Shown: one piece after another, positions 52,324 to 63,437 of the stretch
Position numbering within the stretch: the first letter of the stretch is position 1
Layout: every line of letters begins with the position of its first letter
DNA from: Microbacterium sp. CH12i
GTDB lineage: Bacteria > Actinomycetota > Actinomycetes > Actinomycetales > Microbacteriaceae
Reading direction: 5' to 3'
Assembly (NCBI RefSeq): GCF_000685355.1
Contig: NZ_JHET01000001.1
Coordinates: 62,001-126,000, forward strand
DNA length: 64,000 nt
Program-made: the position numbers and the translations under genes
The notes under the pieces: generated by a model
What the model saw: the letters and a program-made list of their open reading frames with translations, nothing else
Told to the model about the DNA's origin: nothing
Database searches by the model: none

Positions 52324-53220
52324 ATGACGAACAGCGACATCCCCGCCGTCCAGATCACAGATCTGGGAAAGACGTACCCGGGAGCCGCGCACGCAGCTCT
52401 TTCGGGGGTGTCGCTGTCCGTCAATCCTGGCGAGATCGTCGTCTTGCTCGGCCTTTCCGGCTCGGGCAAGTCGACGCTCCTCCGCCACGTCAACGGACTG
52501 GAAACGCCGACCGAGGGCTCGATCGTCTCGCTCGGACAGGAAGTTCCGCAGCTGCGCGGTCGCGAGCTTCGCACCCTTCGCGGACGCGTGGGATTCATCT
52601 TCCAGCAGTTCGAACTCGTGGGCGCTCTCACGGTGCTGGAGAACGTGCTGACTGGTGGGCTGAACACTCTTCGCGGACCGCGCGTCGGCATCCTGACTTA
52701 TCCCCGCGCTCTGCGCGAAAAGGCCCTCGGACACCTCGACCGCGTCGGGCTGCTCGAGTTCGCGTACCAGCGCGCCGATAACCTTTCCGGCGGTCAGCAG
52801 CAGCGCGTCGCCATCGCCCGCGCGCTCATGCAGGATCCTGAGATCCTGCTGGCCGACGAGCCCGTCGCCTCTCTCGACCCGGAGTCGAGCAGCCAGGTCA
52901 TGTCGCTCATCCGCGAGATCGCGGCAGAGCGCTCGTTGACTGTGATCTGCTCGCTTCACCAGGTCGATCTCGCTCTCAGCTGGGGCGATCGCATCGTCGG
53001 ACTACGCGCCGGCAAGGTCGTGCTCGACACCCACACCGAATCTCTGTCGCGCGAAGAGGTCATGGAGATCTACGGGCGCGTTGCCACCACGACCGGCGAG
53101 ATCGACGCGCTGGAAACAGAACTCGCCGAAGCACGCGAGCAGGTACGCAGCGAAGAGGCGCGTCGCGCCGCCGCACGTGGACACTTCGCTGAGGACATGG
53201 CAAACGAGGAACCCGCATGA
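52324..53220 (+). CDS. phnC: Phosphonate ABC transporter ATP-binding protein
   Basis: A 298-residue ATPase. LLGLSGSGKSTLLRHVNGL (Walker A), LSGGQQQRVAIARAL (signature) and ILLADEPVASLDP (Walker B) are complete. A C-terminal extension of about 45 residues (TGEIDALETELAEAREQVR, Ala/Glu-rich) goes beyond the usual PhnC length and looks like a short coiled coil. ATG at 52324. Its stop overlaps the permease start by ATGA. Confidence 0.9.
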   Translation: MTNSDIPAVQITDLGKTYPGAAHAALSGVSLSVNPGEIVVLLGLSGSGKSTLLRHVNGLETPTEGSIVSLGQEVPQLRGRELRTLRGRVGFIFQQFELVGALTVLENVLTGGLNTLRGPRVGILTYPRALREKALGHLDRVGLLEFAYQRADNLSGGQQQRVAIARALMQDPEILLADEPVASLDPESSSQVMSLIREIAAERSLTVICSLHQVDLALSWGDRIVGLRAGKVVLDTHTESLSREEVMEIYGRVATTTGEIDALETELAEAREQVRSEEARRAAARGHFAEDMANEEPA

Positions 53221-55042
53221 CCACGTTTGCCGAGCGCCCTTCGCTTGCCGAGCGCATCGCTCTGGCACCTCGACCTGCTCCACGACTATCGACCGTCGTC
53301 TCCCACGGAACGATCATCGCAATTCTCGGTCTCGGCGTCTGGTCATTCATCGGCCTCGACTACAGCCTGAAGAGCTTAGACACTACTGGCGGCAATATCG
53401 CTCGTTTCCTTGGGATGGCCACCCCCATGCAGTGGCCGGGCTGGGAGGTCACCGCCGAGGTTCAGGCCGGTGGCACAAAGGCATTCGTGACCACCTGGGT
53501 CGGATTCGAGCCGATCTGGCAGATGCTCGTCACCATCGCGATCACCCTTGCTCTCGTGATCGCCGGAACCGCGCTCGCCGCAGTGCTGTCGATCCCGGTA
53601 GCCTACGGGGCGGCCGCGAACACGACACCGCACGTGGCCGTGCTGGCGATCTGCCGCGGCATCGGGGTTGTGGCGCGGGCGATTCCCGACGTCGTCTTCG
53701 TCGTCATCCTCGCGTTCCTGTGGTTCAACTCGGGCACGCTCCCCGCAATCGTCGCCATTGGCCTCCATTCGGTCGGCATGATCTCGAAGATGTTCGCCGA
53801 CGCGATCGAACAGATCGATGAAGGCCCGCGACTCGCCATCCGCTCTGCGGGTGGGTCGAAGTCTCAGGAATTCTGGTCCGGCGTCGTCCCACAGGTTCTT
53901 CCCGCATGGGTAGCGGTCACGCTGCACCGCGCAGACATCAACCTGCGCTCGACGGTGATCCTCGGTGTGGTCGGTGTCATCGGCATCGGCTACGAACTCG
54001 ATGGCGCGCTGCACGGCGGCGCCGCCGGCATGCGCGGGTGATCCCGCTCGTTGTGATCATCATCGTGCTGTGTGTGGTGTTCGAGATTGTTTCTTCTCTG
54101 GTGCGCACGCGTTTGCTGAATGTGCGTCCCACCGGCAAGGGATTCGGCGACTCGGTTGCGCGCGCAGTCGCGCGCAAAAGCGCCGATGCGCCGGCCAGCA
54201 CGAACACGGCGGCGATCAAGACACAGAACCGCAACACGCGGATCGAAGCCGCCATGCACCGGCCGTGGGACCGCAACCGCATCAGCAACTCGCTGTGGGT
54301 GTGGCTGGGCATCATCCTCGTCATCTGGGCATTCGCTTACGCCGCACCCGACCTGTCGAAGACTCTCACCCCCGCGTGGAACGAGATCGTCGATCCTGAG
54401 CGGGATCGCGCGATCTGGCCACCGCATTTCGGCAGCAGGGACTGGTCGGTGGTGCTCGCCGCGGTCATCACGACGATTCAGATCGCCTTTGCCGCCACTC
54501 TCATGGCAACGATCATCTCGGCCGTCGTTGGTCCGCTATCTGCGCGCAATGTTGCCCCGAACAGTGGGGTGCGCAACCTGTTCCGCGGCATCGCGCTCGT
54601 CATCCGCGCGATCCCCGACCTCGTCGTTGCGATTCTGTTCATCATCGCGGCGGGCATCGGACCACAGGCGGGTGCGCTCGCGCTCGGCATCGGCGGCGTC
54701 GGGCTGCTCGCGAAGCTGATCGGTGACTCGATGGAAGAGGTGCCCAACGGGCCCGAGCGCGCCCTCGTCGCCGCGGGCGGCACGCGTGCACAGGTGTTCT
54801 TCTCCTCGACCGTGCCGATGTCTGTGCCCGCGCTCGTCAGCCACTTGATGTATCTGCTTGAGCAGAACATTCGATCGGCGACGCTGCTTGGCATCGTCGG
54901 TGCCGGTGGTATCGGCTTCCTGCTGCTGAACGCACTGCAGGGGCGCCACTTCGACGAGGTGCTCGCCTATGTGCTCGTGATCATCGGAATGGTCGTGATC
55001 GTCGAGAGCGCGTCGATTCTGATCCGCCGAGCGCTGAAGTAA
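53217..55042 (+). CDS. phnE: Phosphonate ABC permease, apparently PhnE1-PhnE2 fusion (one-base frame break)
   Basis: The first half, from ATG 53217, is a permease with GVVGVIGIGYELD near its end. It then stops out of frame at 54041. One added base at about 54022 (CC to C) joins it to the second frame, which continues the last helix (VIPLVVIIIVLCVVFEIVSS), a linker, and a complete second PhnE domain with GIVGAGGIGFLLLNALQGRHF. Total 608 residues. Two permease halves usually are two genes, so a fusion is likely but a further missing start or stop in the linker cannot be excluded. Confidence 0.75.
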
Positions 55043-55097
55043 CGATGTGAAGCGAGACGCGCGCCTTGGGGGGAGATGCGCGCCTCGCGGTGGGGGC

Positions 55098-55505
55098 TCA
55101 GGCCGCGAGCCAGAGCCCTCTGCGGTCGGTGGCGATCCTGAGGCCTGCGGCGACGATCTCGTCGTCGCCGATGCGTGCGCCGCGTGCGATGCGTGCACCT
55201 GCGCCGATCTCGGTGCGGACGCCGATGTGCGCGCCGTCACCGACGGCGGCACCCTGGCCGATGTGCGCGTGTGCGTCGATGTAGGCGTTCTCGCCGATCA
55301 CGGCGTCGGGTTCGACCCACGCGCCGCGGATCACTCGTGCTCCCGCGCCGACGCGCGCTCCTGGTTCGACATAGGCACCGGCTTCGATAACAGCCTTCGG
55401 GTGCACCTTCGCGCCGTGCGCGATGAGTCCACGACCGTTGACGTGCTTGCGGTAACGCAACGTCGAGCCCTGGTCGTCTTCGATGTCGATGTAGTTCTTT
55501 CCCAC
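55098..55505 (-). CDS. Hexapeptide-repeat (left-handed beta-helix) protein
   Basis: A 135-residue protein with about 8 turns of [LIV]-G-x4 hexapeptides (GAYVEPGARVGAGARVIRG, IGQGAAVGDGAHIGVR). These form a left-handed beta helix as in acyltransferases and gamma-carbonic anhydrases. Catalytic His residues typical of carbonic anhydrase are not evident, so the role is open. ATG at 55505 follows GGAGGAATCGT. It is convergent to phnE. Confidence 0.7.
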   Translation of the reverse strand: MGKNYIDIEDDQGSTLRYRKHVNGRGLIAHGAKVHPKAVIEAGAYVEPGARVGAGARVIRGAWVEPDAVIGENAYIDAHAHIGQGAAVGDGAHIGVRTEIGAGARIARGARIGDDEIVAAGLRIATDRRGLWLAA

Positions 55506-55606
55506 GATTCCTCCCGTGTCCGGAGACTCCCGGATATATCAACAACCAGGGGAGAGCGTGTTTCATTCCCGAATTGGGATGTCCGGTCGCTGAGCAGGCC
55601 GAACGA

Positions 55607-56380
55607 TCACCGTTGACACGACGGACACCAGAAGGTGACGCGTTCACGAGTGGGATCTGAACCCTGTTCTCCGCGTCGGATAGGGCTGCCGCATCGCCGG
55701 CAGGGTTTGTTCGTACGGCCGTATACCCAGGTGTTCTGACCCCGGCGCGCGACACCGGTGAAGGTACGATTCGACCGGTCGCGGTTGGCGCGAATGGTGC
55801 GCACACCGAGACCTAGTAGCGCATCGACGTCGACATCTGCGACGGGAGTTGTCGGCAGAATGCCGCGCAGGAAGAGGAGCTCTGCCGCGTATTCGTTGCC
55901 GAATCCCGCGACGTTCTGCTGATCGAGAAGAGCGACATGGATGCTGCGCTGATCACCGTGCAGGCGGCGAGCTGCCTCGGCGGCATCCCAGTTGTCGGAG
56001 AGCGGGTCGGGGCCAAGATGTGCCAGTAGCTGGTCTTCTTCGCTGGTCGGGACGAGTTCGACCTCGGCGATGTCGATGCCGATGGCGTCTCGTTCGGCGG
56101 TACCGACGATCGCGCGCACCTTGAATGCCGGATGTCGCCATTTCTCGCCGGGACGGTAGAGGTGCCACGCGCCGTCCATGCGCAGATGCGAATGAAGTGT
56201 TGTTTCGCCGATGCGCATCAGTAGATGTTTGCCGCGCGCTGACACGCTGTGCACCTGTTGGCCGGTCAGATCGGCAGTCGCGAATGCCGGCACGCGCAGG
56301 TCGAAACGCGTGACTTCTGCGCCAGCCAACCCCTGGTGCAGGCGTCGGGCGGTACGAAAGACGGTGTCGCCTTCAGGCAT
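55607..56380 (-). CDS. nei: Fpg/Nei family DNA glycosylase (endonuclease VIII-like)
   Basis: A 257-residue bifunctional repair enzyme for oxidised bases. MPEGD starts with the catalytic Pro2-Glu3, SARGKHLLMRIG has the conserved Lys, NVAGFGNEYAAELLFL the helix-two-turn-helix, and CRRCG...CPSC the zinc finger. Actinobacterial Nei2 group by look. It starts within the EI24 gene (8-base overlap), so the pair is coupled. Confidence 0.9.
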   Translation of the reverse strand: MPEGDTVFRTARRLHQGLAGAEVTRFDLRVPAFATADLTGQQVHSVSARGKHLLMRIGETTLHSHLRMDGAWHLYRPGEKWRHPAFKVRAIVGTAERDAIGIDIAEVELVPTSEEDQLLAHLGPDPLSDNWDAAEAARRLHGDQRSIHVALLDQQNVAGFGNEYAAELLFLRGILPTTPVADVDVDALLGLGVRTIRANRDRSNRTFTGVARRGQNTWVYGRTNKPCRRCGSPIRRGEQGSDPTRERVTFWCPSCQR

Positions 56381-57176
56381 GACGTGGCGGGGGAGGTGGA
56401 GGTGGAGGCTGCATTCCTTGCGGGACGACAGAGATCCCGGCTCGTTCGCTCAGCGCGCGGGCAAGGATCGTGGACCCTGCGACCGCCGCCGGCATGGCGA
56501 TGATCGCGCCGAACGGCACGAGGAAGCACAGCTGTGTCGCGACGCCGAAGCCGATAACGCGTGCCCGACCGGAACGCAGAAGCTGCGATCGCGCGGATGT
56601 CGTGAACCCGCGGGCGTCGAACGCGCGGCCGGTCAGTTCTCGCGCGACGAGACGGCCAGACAGGAACACGCCTGTAACGGTCGCGAGAACCCCGCCAACG
56701 ACCGGGATGAAGCCGATCGCAAGAGTGAGAAGCGCGACGAGGATACCGAGCAGCACCAGTCGAATACCCTCACCGATGGTCGTCCAGAGACCTGTGTCGC
56801 CGGTGGGCTCCGATCCACCCAGCGAGCGCTCAACGCCGCGCCAGATGCGCTGATAGAACGGGTCACCGATTGTCAGCGTGAGGGCGGTGAACACGGCACC
56901 CGCAAGCGCAAGGGCAGCGATGAGGATCACGATGCCGAGACCGACCCGCAATAGGTCCTTCCACGGAGTAACCCAGCCGTCAGCGAACGGGGTAATCCAG
57001 TCAGTGAGCTGGCCGAGCGTGAGGGCCAGTGGCACGAGAGCCGCAGCGAGGACCACGAATGCGATCACGGCTGGCAAGAGACCAAGTGCCAGCAACTTCG
57101 GGTGGGTGCGCCACATACCAAAACCTCGCCCGAGAGTTCGGACGCCAGTGAAGAATTCCCTCATGCTGTCAGTCAA
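56373..57176 (-). CDS. EI24 domain-containing membrane protein
   Basis: A 267-residue protein with 4-6 helices in the EI24/CysZ family: LRVGLGIVILIAALALAGAVFT, PFYQRIWRGVERSLG, and a C-terminal Pro-rich stretch. CysZ members carry sulfate, but the actinobacterial EI24 group has no assigned role. ATG at 57176. Upstream on the same strand lies lhr. Confidence 0.8.
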   Translation of the reverse strand: MTDSMREFFTGVRTLGRGFGMWRTHPKLLALGLLPAVIAFVVLAAALVPLALTLGQLTDWITPFADGWVTPWKDLLRVGLGIVILIAALALAGAVFTALTLTIGDPFYQRIWRGVERSLGGSEPTGDTGLWTTIGEGIRLVLLGILVALLTLAIGFIPVVGGVLATVTGVFLSGRLVARELTGRAFDARGFTTSARSQLLRSGRARVIGFGVATQLCFLVPFGAIIAMPAAVAGSTILARALSERAGISVVPQGMQPPPPPPPPRHA

Positions 57177-57197
57177 CCAGGTGCGATCGCGTACCTG

Positions 57198-60100
57198 TCA
57201 TAACGCCTTGCGCAGGGTGAAGCCGCGCGGGGTCGGCACGAAGCCGGCTTCTTGCAACGCGGTGGCAAATGTTGTGCCATAGATCGGTTCGCCATTGATC
57301 TTCTCGACGGTGAGCGTGTCGAGGCGGCGCGTGCGGGCGGTGGAGACGAGATCGGATGACGCCGCACGCAGCGCTTCCGGATCATCATCGAAGGCGAGCA
57401 CTGTGCGCCCACCGCGCTCAAGGTAGAGCACGAGGGCACCATCGACGAGGACGACCAGCCCACCCGCCTTGCGGCCCGGGCGGTGCGAAACTCCGTCTCG
57501 ACGCGGCCATCCGAGGGCTGCGCCGTAAGGGTTCGCGGGATCTGTGGCGGCGAGGGTGATCGTGCGCAGCGGTGCGGGGTCGGCGACATTGGCGAAGGTT
57601 CGCAGGCGATCGACCGTGGCGGATGCTGCGAATTGGGCAGCTCCGAGCTCCTCGATCACGTATCCGCGGCGGCAGTGCCCCGCCTCTTCGAACCCGGCCA
57701 GGACGCGGTACATCTGGGCGAATCCTCCTGGTACACCTTCGGCCTGCACTGCGCCTCGGGTGACGACGCCGCAACGGTCGAGCAGCAGCCCCGCGGTGAC
57801 GGTTGCTCGGCGCGCGGCATCCGCGGTAGTGATCGCTGAGCCTGTCCCCGGTCTGTTTCCTGAGCCTGTCGAAGCGTGCGGAAGCGCCGACCAGCGCCCA
57901 CCGGTGACAGTCGGACGAGTCGGCTGCCCGGTGAATGAGACGCCACGGAAAGTGCGGGTGCGTGGTGCTCGTCGCACCGACTTATGCGCCTGCGATCCAC
58001 CCGCGAGCAACTGTCGAACCGGTGCGAACGTGTCGTTGGTGACGCGACCTGCCCAGGTGAGGTTCCACAGCGCTTCGAGAACCGACTGCTCGTTCTCGGC
58101 GCCGCTCATCTCTTTCAGTTGTGCGGCAAAGTAGGCGCCCCCCGCGCCGAGAGAACTCAGTAGCCGCGCCTCGAGCGAATCCGGGGCGAGGTCGTCTTCA
58201 ACCTCGGGCAACGTAAACGGGGCAAGCTCTGCCGGATGCAGTGAGACCCAGCCGTCACGCCCGGGGAGGGTACCGTGACCGGACCAGATCACCTCTCCGC
58301 TCGCGGTGAGTTCGTCGAGAAGCGCGGGGGAGTAATCGCGGACGCGGGACGGAAGAATGAGCGACTCCCACGCGCTCGCTGGAATCGGCACACCGGCCAG
58401 CTGCTCGATGACCGAGAGCACCCCGTCGAGCCCTTCGAGAGGGCGAGTCAGGTGCTGCCAATCGGGAAGGAACCGTGCATACGCCTCGGGTGCGACCGGC
58501 TCGACGCTGCCACGAATCGCGGCGAGTGACCGCATGCGTAGCCGCCGCAGCACCTCCGTGTCGCACCATTCGTTCTCGGTGCCGTTAGCGCCGGATGCAT
58601 CCGGCAGGAAGATCCCGCTGGTCACTCGTCCGGCATGCGCCAGTCGTTGCAAGGTGTGTCGGGCGACTGCGGCTCCGATGCCGAACCTGGTGGCCACAGC
58701 GTCCGTCGTGAACGGCCCGTGCGTGCGCGCGAAGCGAGCAACGAGGTCGCCGAGTGGATCGGCCATCGGCTCGAGGAATGCGACCGGAACCCCGGTCGGA
58801 AGCGCCACACCGAGCGCATCGCGCAGGCGTCCCGCATCTTCGATCGCGGCGACCCGCGCGGTACCGCCGATAGTCACAGGGATCGCGCGGCGCGCGGTGA
58901 TCAGGGCGCTGAGGTGGGCTTTGGCGTCTTCGATCAGTGAGCCCGTAGACGCGTCGGGCGTCGAAGCATCCAACCGCAAGACGATTTCGTCGGCGTCAAG
59001 CGGACCCAGCATTCGCAAGAGGTCTGCGACACCCTCCAGCCCGCGCACGTGCCGTTCGGGGTCGAGGCGTTGCGCCTCGCGTTCGAACTGGGCGAGCACG
59101 TCTGGGTCGAGCAGTTCCCGCAGTTCAATCGTGCCAAGTAGCTCCCCGAGCAGCGCGGGATCGACCGAGAGCGCGGCCGCTCGTCGTTCGGCCAGCGGCG
59201 AATCGCCCTCGTACATGAACGCGCCGACATATCCGAACAGCAGATCCCTGGCGTACGGCGATGGCTGAGCAGGTTCGGTCTCGACGAGGCGGACCTTACG
59301 TTCGGCGATGGCGGTGGTGAGTCGGCGCAGCGACGGCAGGTCATAGACGTCTTGCAGGACCTCCCGAAGTGTCTCGAGGATCACTGGGAAGGTCGGGTGG
59401 CGCCTCGCTACCTCGAGCAGCTGCGCCGAGCGCTGTCGCTGCTGCCAGAGCGGGGTGCGCTTGTTCGGGTTCATCCGCGGCATCAGCAGCGCGCGGGCGG
59501 CGCACTCGCGGAAGCGCGAGGCGAACAGCGCTGACCCTCCAACTTCTTCCGTGACGACGTGTTCCATCTCGTCGGCATCGAAGACGAACAGCTCGGCTCC
59601 TGGCGGCTCGGCGTCAGCATCCGGGACTCGCACGATGATGCCGTCGTCACTCGCGACAGCCGAACCATCGACGCCGAGGCGCTCCCTGATGCGTGCGTTG
59701 ATCGCCAGCGTCCAGGGCGCGTGCACTTTCATGCCGTATGGGGAATGCAGGATGACGCGCCAGTCGCCGACCTCGTCGCGACCGCGCTCGACGGTCAGCG
59801 TGCGGTCAGTGGGGAGCGTGCCGGTCGCCTCGCGCTGCTCCTTCAGATGCGCGATCAGATTCGCGCGCGCCTGCTCGTCGAGCCCGGCCTCGATAAGGCG
59901 TTGTGCTGCCTTTTCGGGTGTCGCAGCATCGACCTCGCGGGAGAACTTGCCTAGCGCTTCGCCAAGCTCGTAGGGGCGTCCGATGCCGTCGCCGTGCCAG
60001 AACGGCACCTTGCCGGGCTGGCCATAGGCCGGAAGCACGTTGACTCGATCATGGGTGATCTCGGCGATGCGCCAGCTCGTCGTCCCGAGAGTGAAGACGT

Positions 60101-61851
60101 CGCCGACGCGGGATTCGTAGACCATCTCCTCGTCGAGCTCACCGACGCGCCGCCCTGCTCCTTCGCCGGCAACGAAGACGCCAAAGAGGCCTCGATCGGG
60201 GATCGTCCCGCCGCTCGTGACCGCGATTCGCTGTGCCCCTGGACGGCCGGTGAGGGTACCGGCATCCCGATCCCAGACCAGCCGGGGCCGGAGCTCGGCG
60301 AACTCGTCAGAGGGGAAACGTCCCGCGAGGAGGTCGAGCGTCGCCTCGTATGCCGAGCGTGGCAATGACTGGAAAGGCGCGCTGCGCCGCACGGTCTCGA
60401 ACCACTCCTCGACGCTAATTGACCCGAGAGCGCAGGCGGCCACCGTCTGCTGGGCGAGGATGTCAAGCGGATTACGCGGCACCTGAATCGCCTCGATTTT
60501 GCCCGCCAGCATCCGCTCGGTGACGATCGCGGTGTGCAAGACATCGCCACGATGCTTCGGGAAGAGGGCTGCGCGACTGATCTCGCCGACCTGATGCCCC
60601 GCGCGTCCGACGCGCTGCAGACCGGATGCTGCGGAGGGCGGAGCTTCGACCTGGATCACGAGATCGACCGCACCCATGTCGATGCCGAGTTCAAGACTGC
60701 TGGTTGCGACAACGCAACGCAGGATGCCGGACTTCAGGTCTTCTTCAACCAGGGCACGCTGCTCTTTAGAGACCGAGCCGTGATGGGCCTTGGCGAGCAC
60801 AGGGTCGCGCCCGCCGTTGATCCGGCCTGCGCCATCATCTGCGCCGGAGGACCCGTGGGCGGCGGGAGTGAAGCGCCGGTCCGCTCGGCGTAGATCTCGT
60901 TGAGGCGTCCTGTCAGGCGCTCGGCCAGACGGCGGGAGTTTGCGAAGACGATCGTCGAGTTGTTCTGCAGGATTCGATCGACGATGGCTTCTTCAACGTG
61001 CGGCCACACCGATCCGGTCACTTCGGTGTACTCGGCATCGTCGGCTTCGCCGGAAACGCCGGGTGGCGGCGGGGGATTGGTCATGTCGTCCATCGGCACG
61101 ACGACGCTCAGCTCGACGTCTTCGATGCACGTGGCGCGACGATATCGACGGGCGCTGCGCCACCGAGGAAGCGTGCGACCTCGTCGATCGGGCGGACCGT
61201 GGCGGACAATCCGATGCGCTGTGCCGGCCTTGCTGCGCCGGCCGCTCGGCGAAGCGTCTCTAGTCGCTCGAGGCTCACGGCAAGGTGCGCTCCGCGCTTG
61301 GTTGCGGCGACCGCGTGCACCTCATCGATGATGACCGTGTGCACGTTGCGCAGCGTCTCGCCGGCACGGCTGGTGAGCATCAGATAGAGCGACTCAGGGG
61401 TGGTGATCAGAATGTCTGGCGGGTCAGAGACCAGCTTGCGCCGATCGCTCGATGTCGTGTCGCCGGAGCGGACCCCCACGCTCACAGCCGGGGCTTCGGT
61501 GCCGAGGCGACGTGCAGCCTGCCCGATACCGACGAGCGGGGAGCGGAGGTTGCGCTCGACGTCGACGCCGAGTGCCTTCAAAGGCGAAATGTAGAGGATG
61601 CGGGTGCGCGCCGGGTCCTCGTTTTTTTGCGATCTCGGATGCCGCGGCATCGTCCGCTCGCGGAACACACTGTCGATCGCCCAGAGGAAGGCAGAGAGGG
61701 TCTTGCCCGAGCCGGTCGGCGCGACCACGAGTGCGTGCTTGCCGGCCGAGATCGCATCCCACGCGCCGACTTGCGCATTGGTGGGCGCGGCAAAGGCACC
61801 GCGGAACCAGTCTTGGGTCGCGGGCGTGAATCGCTCGAGCACATCGCTCAT
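57198..61851 (-). CDS. lhr: Lhr-type ATP-dependent helicase (two one-base frame breaks)
   Basis: A 1551-residue product when two breaks are cured. Motifs: VVAPTGSGKTLSAFLWAI (I), DEVHAVAATKRGAHLA (II, DEVH), GLSATVRPIDEV (III), FANSRRLAERLTGRLNE (IV) and RVGRAGHQVG (VI), then the long Lhr C-terminal domain. Breaks lie at about 61120 (between KD and VELSVVVP) and about 60880 (before RDPVLAKAHHGS). Lhr is a 3' to 5' helicase with a repair role, matching the neighbouring Nei. It is the largest gene here. Confidence 0.85.
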
Positions 61852-61922
61852 TGCTCCATCTTCGTACAGGCCGCTGACATCCGACTCTGGACTGTGCTGG
61901 TGCGTCAGGCCATGCTGGCCTC

Positions 61923-62336
61923 ATGAGCGCACACACGACGAACTACCAGAGCACTTTCATCGATGTCTCGGAGGACTGTCGCGCTGAGCGCGGCGTCGAG
62001 CCGCCGATCGCGGAGAACCTCTCCATCGCGGCGTTGCACTATCGGCTGATCGCGGAGCGCCCCTACGAGATGACCTCGGACGACGTCATCTTCGAGACGC
62101 ACGCGCTGCGAAAAGGAATCGACCCGAGCGACTCCGCAGCTCGCGCCGAGTTCTTCTCGAAGGGTCAGCCGTGTTTGCGGTCGTCGCCGCTGGGCAAGCG
62201 CTACGGCTGGGGGATTCACCACGATGCAGAGGGGCGAGTGGCCTTGGTTGCGCGGGGTTCTGAGGAGTACGCGGCTCTTGCCGCCGACCCTGAGGTCTCG
62301 CACACCAGGGCGATGCGCAGCAGCCGTCGCGCCTGA
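61923..62336 (+). CDS. DUF6157 family protein
   Basis: A 137-residue soluble protein with NYQSTFIDVSEDCRAERG near the start, YRLIAERPYEMTSDDVIFE and FFSKGQPCLRSSPLGKRYGWG, a layout I match to DUF6157. Function unknown. Start ATG at 61923, 71 bases from the divergent lhr start. Confidence 0.7.
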   Translation: MSAHTTNYQSTFIDVSEDCRAERGVEPPIAENLSIAALHYRLIAERPYEMTSDDVIFETHALRKGIDPSDSAARAEFFSKGQPCLRSSPLGKRYGWGIHHDAEGRVALVARGSEEYAALAADPEVSHTRAMRSSRRA

Positions 62337-62346
62337 TTTCGGTTCA

Positions 62347-62398
62347 TACTCTTCCAGAATCCGTACTCTTCCAGAATCTGTCGAATCAGGTCAGATTC
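62347..62398. repeat. 15-bp direct repeats and hairpin after DUF6157
   Basis: TACTCTTCCAGAATC at 62347-62361 and 62364-62378, then GAATCTG (62374-62380) pairs with CAGATTC (62392-62398). The hairpin may end the DUF6157 transcript. The remaining gap to 62481 shows nothing further. Confidence 0.45.
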
Positions 62399-62481
62399 GG
62401 CAGATAACGCGTGCCGGGCGCCGGCTTTGGAGGAGTTATGAACGCAGAGACGCCGTGCGCCCGCTCGCGTAGCGTGGGGGC

Positions 62482-62751
62482 ATGGCCGATGAACAGATGA
62501 GTGGCAACGAGATGCGTCAGCGCCTGAGCTGGGGCGGTGGCATCGCGATCGGCATGGGCATCGGCGTGGCGACGGGGTCTGCGCTGGACAACATGGGCGT
62601 AGGTATCGCTATCGGAATAGCGGTCGGACTGGTGTTCGCGATCGCGATCGGATCGATCGGACGGCGCCGCAAACCGCGCCACACTGTCGACGAAGCGACT
62701 GACGGGGCGACTGACGAGGCGACTGGCGAAGACCCCGACTCAGCCCTCTGA
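62482..62751 (+). CDS. Small two-helix membrane protein (89 aa)
   Basis: A basic and polar start, then glycine-rich helices (GGGIAIGMGIGVATGSALD and GVGIAIGIAVGLVFAIAIGS) and a charged tail with Asp/Glu/Thr repeats (DEATDGATDEATGED). Common unnamed actinobacterial type. Its last codons overlap the convergent esterase gene by 12 bases. Confidence 0.6.
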   Translation: MADEQMSGNEMRQRLSWGGGIAIGMGIGVATGSALDNMGVGIAIGIAVGLVFAIAIGSIGRRRKPRHTVDEATDGATDEATGEDPDSAL

Positions 62752-63393
62752 GGCGGCGAGCCACTTCTCCAAGAACACGCGCACGTCGACCAGCTCATCT
62801 TCGGAGATGCTGTGCGTGAGTCCGGGGTAAACGCGGCCGGTGAGTTCTGAGTGATCAGGCAGCCATTGAGAGGTGTGCTCGATCAATGGCGCCGGGATCA
62901 CATCGTCGTTCGTGCCACGACCCCAGAACACGTGCGGGCGGGATTCGCGCAATGACTCGTCATTGGGTAGTTCGTCCGGCGAGGCGTAGCCGCTGAGGGC
63001 GACGACAGCGCCAAAACGAGACGGCTCCAAGCGCAGCGCCTGCAACGACACCGCGGCGCCCTGTGAGAACCCGAGCAGAGCGACCTTCGGAGCATCTCCG
63101 GCCGCGGCATCCAGCCAGTCGAGCAGCGACTGCGCCGCGAGAGTCACGGCATCCCCATGGCGGCCATCAGGCCCGTCAAGCGGATACCAAGAACGGCCGG
63201 GCATCGGCCAAGGGGGGCTGAGAGGCGCCGCCACCGATGCCACCGCGATGCCGTCGGGAAGATGCGGCACAAGGCCGAACAGATCGTTCTCGTCGGCCCC
63301 GTAGCCGTGGAGGAGGACAAGCAGCGGCCGGCCGGCGCGGTCTCCGGGAGTCCAGCGCGTGGCGTCGACATCGATCGTCAGGGAGTTGCTCAC
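62740..63393 (-). CDS. Alpha/beta hydrolase, phospholipase/carboxylesterase type
   Basis: A 217-residue esterase of the PF02230 group. LVLLHGYGADENDLFGLV is the oxyanion loop, LLGFSQGAAVSLQAL the nucleophile elbow with Ser, and GLTHSISEDEL the catalytic His; an Asp sits in GTNDDVIP. It probably cleaves acyl esters or lysophospholipids in the cytosol. ATG at 63393; it diverges from the NUDIX-like gene. Confidence 0.85.
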   Translation of the reverse strand: MSNSLTIDVDATRWTPGDRAGRPLLVLLHGYGADENDLFGLVPHLPDGIAVASVAAPLSPPWPMPGRSWYPLDGPDGRHGDAVTLAAQSLLDWLDAAAGDAPKVALLGFSQGAAVSLQALRLEPSRFGAVVALSGYASPDELPNDESLRESRPHVFWGRGTNDDVIPAPLIEHTSQWLPDHSELTGRVYPGLTHSISEDELVDVRVFLEKWLAASEG

Positions 63394-63437
63394 ACCCCCA
63401 TCCTGCCAGCGGACACAGACACTGGTAGAAATGAGAC

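Noticed and set aside
51307..52959. Open reverse frame of about 550 codons
   Set aside because: Shadow of phnD and phnC, which carry full motifs.
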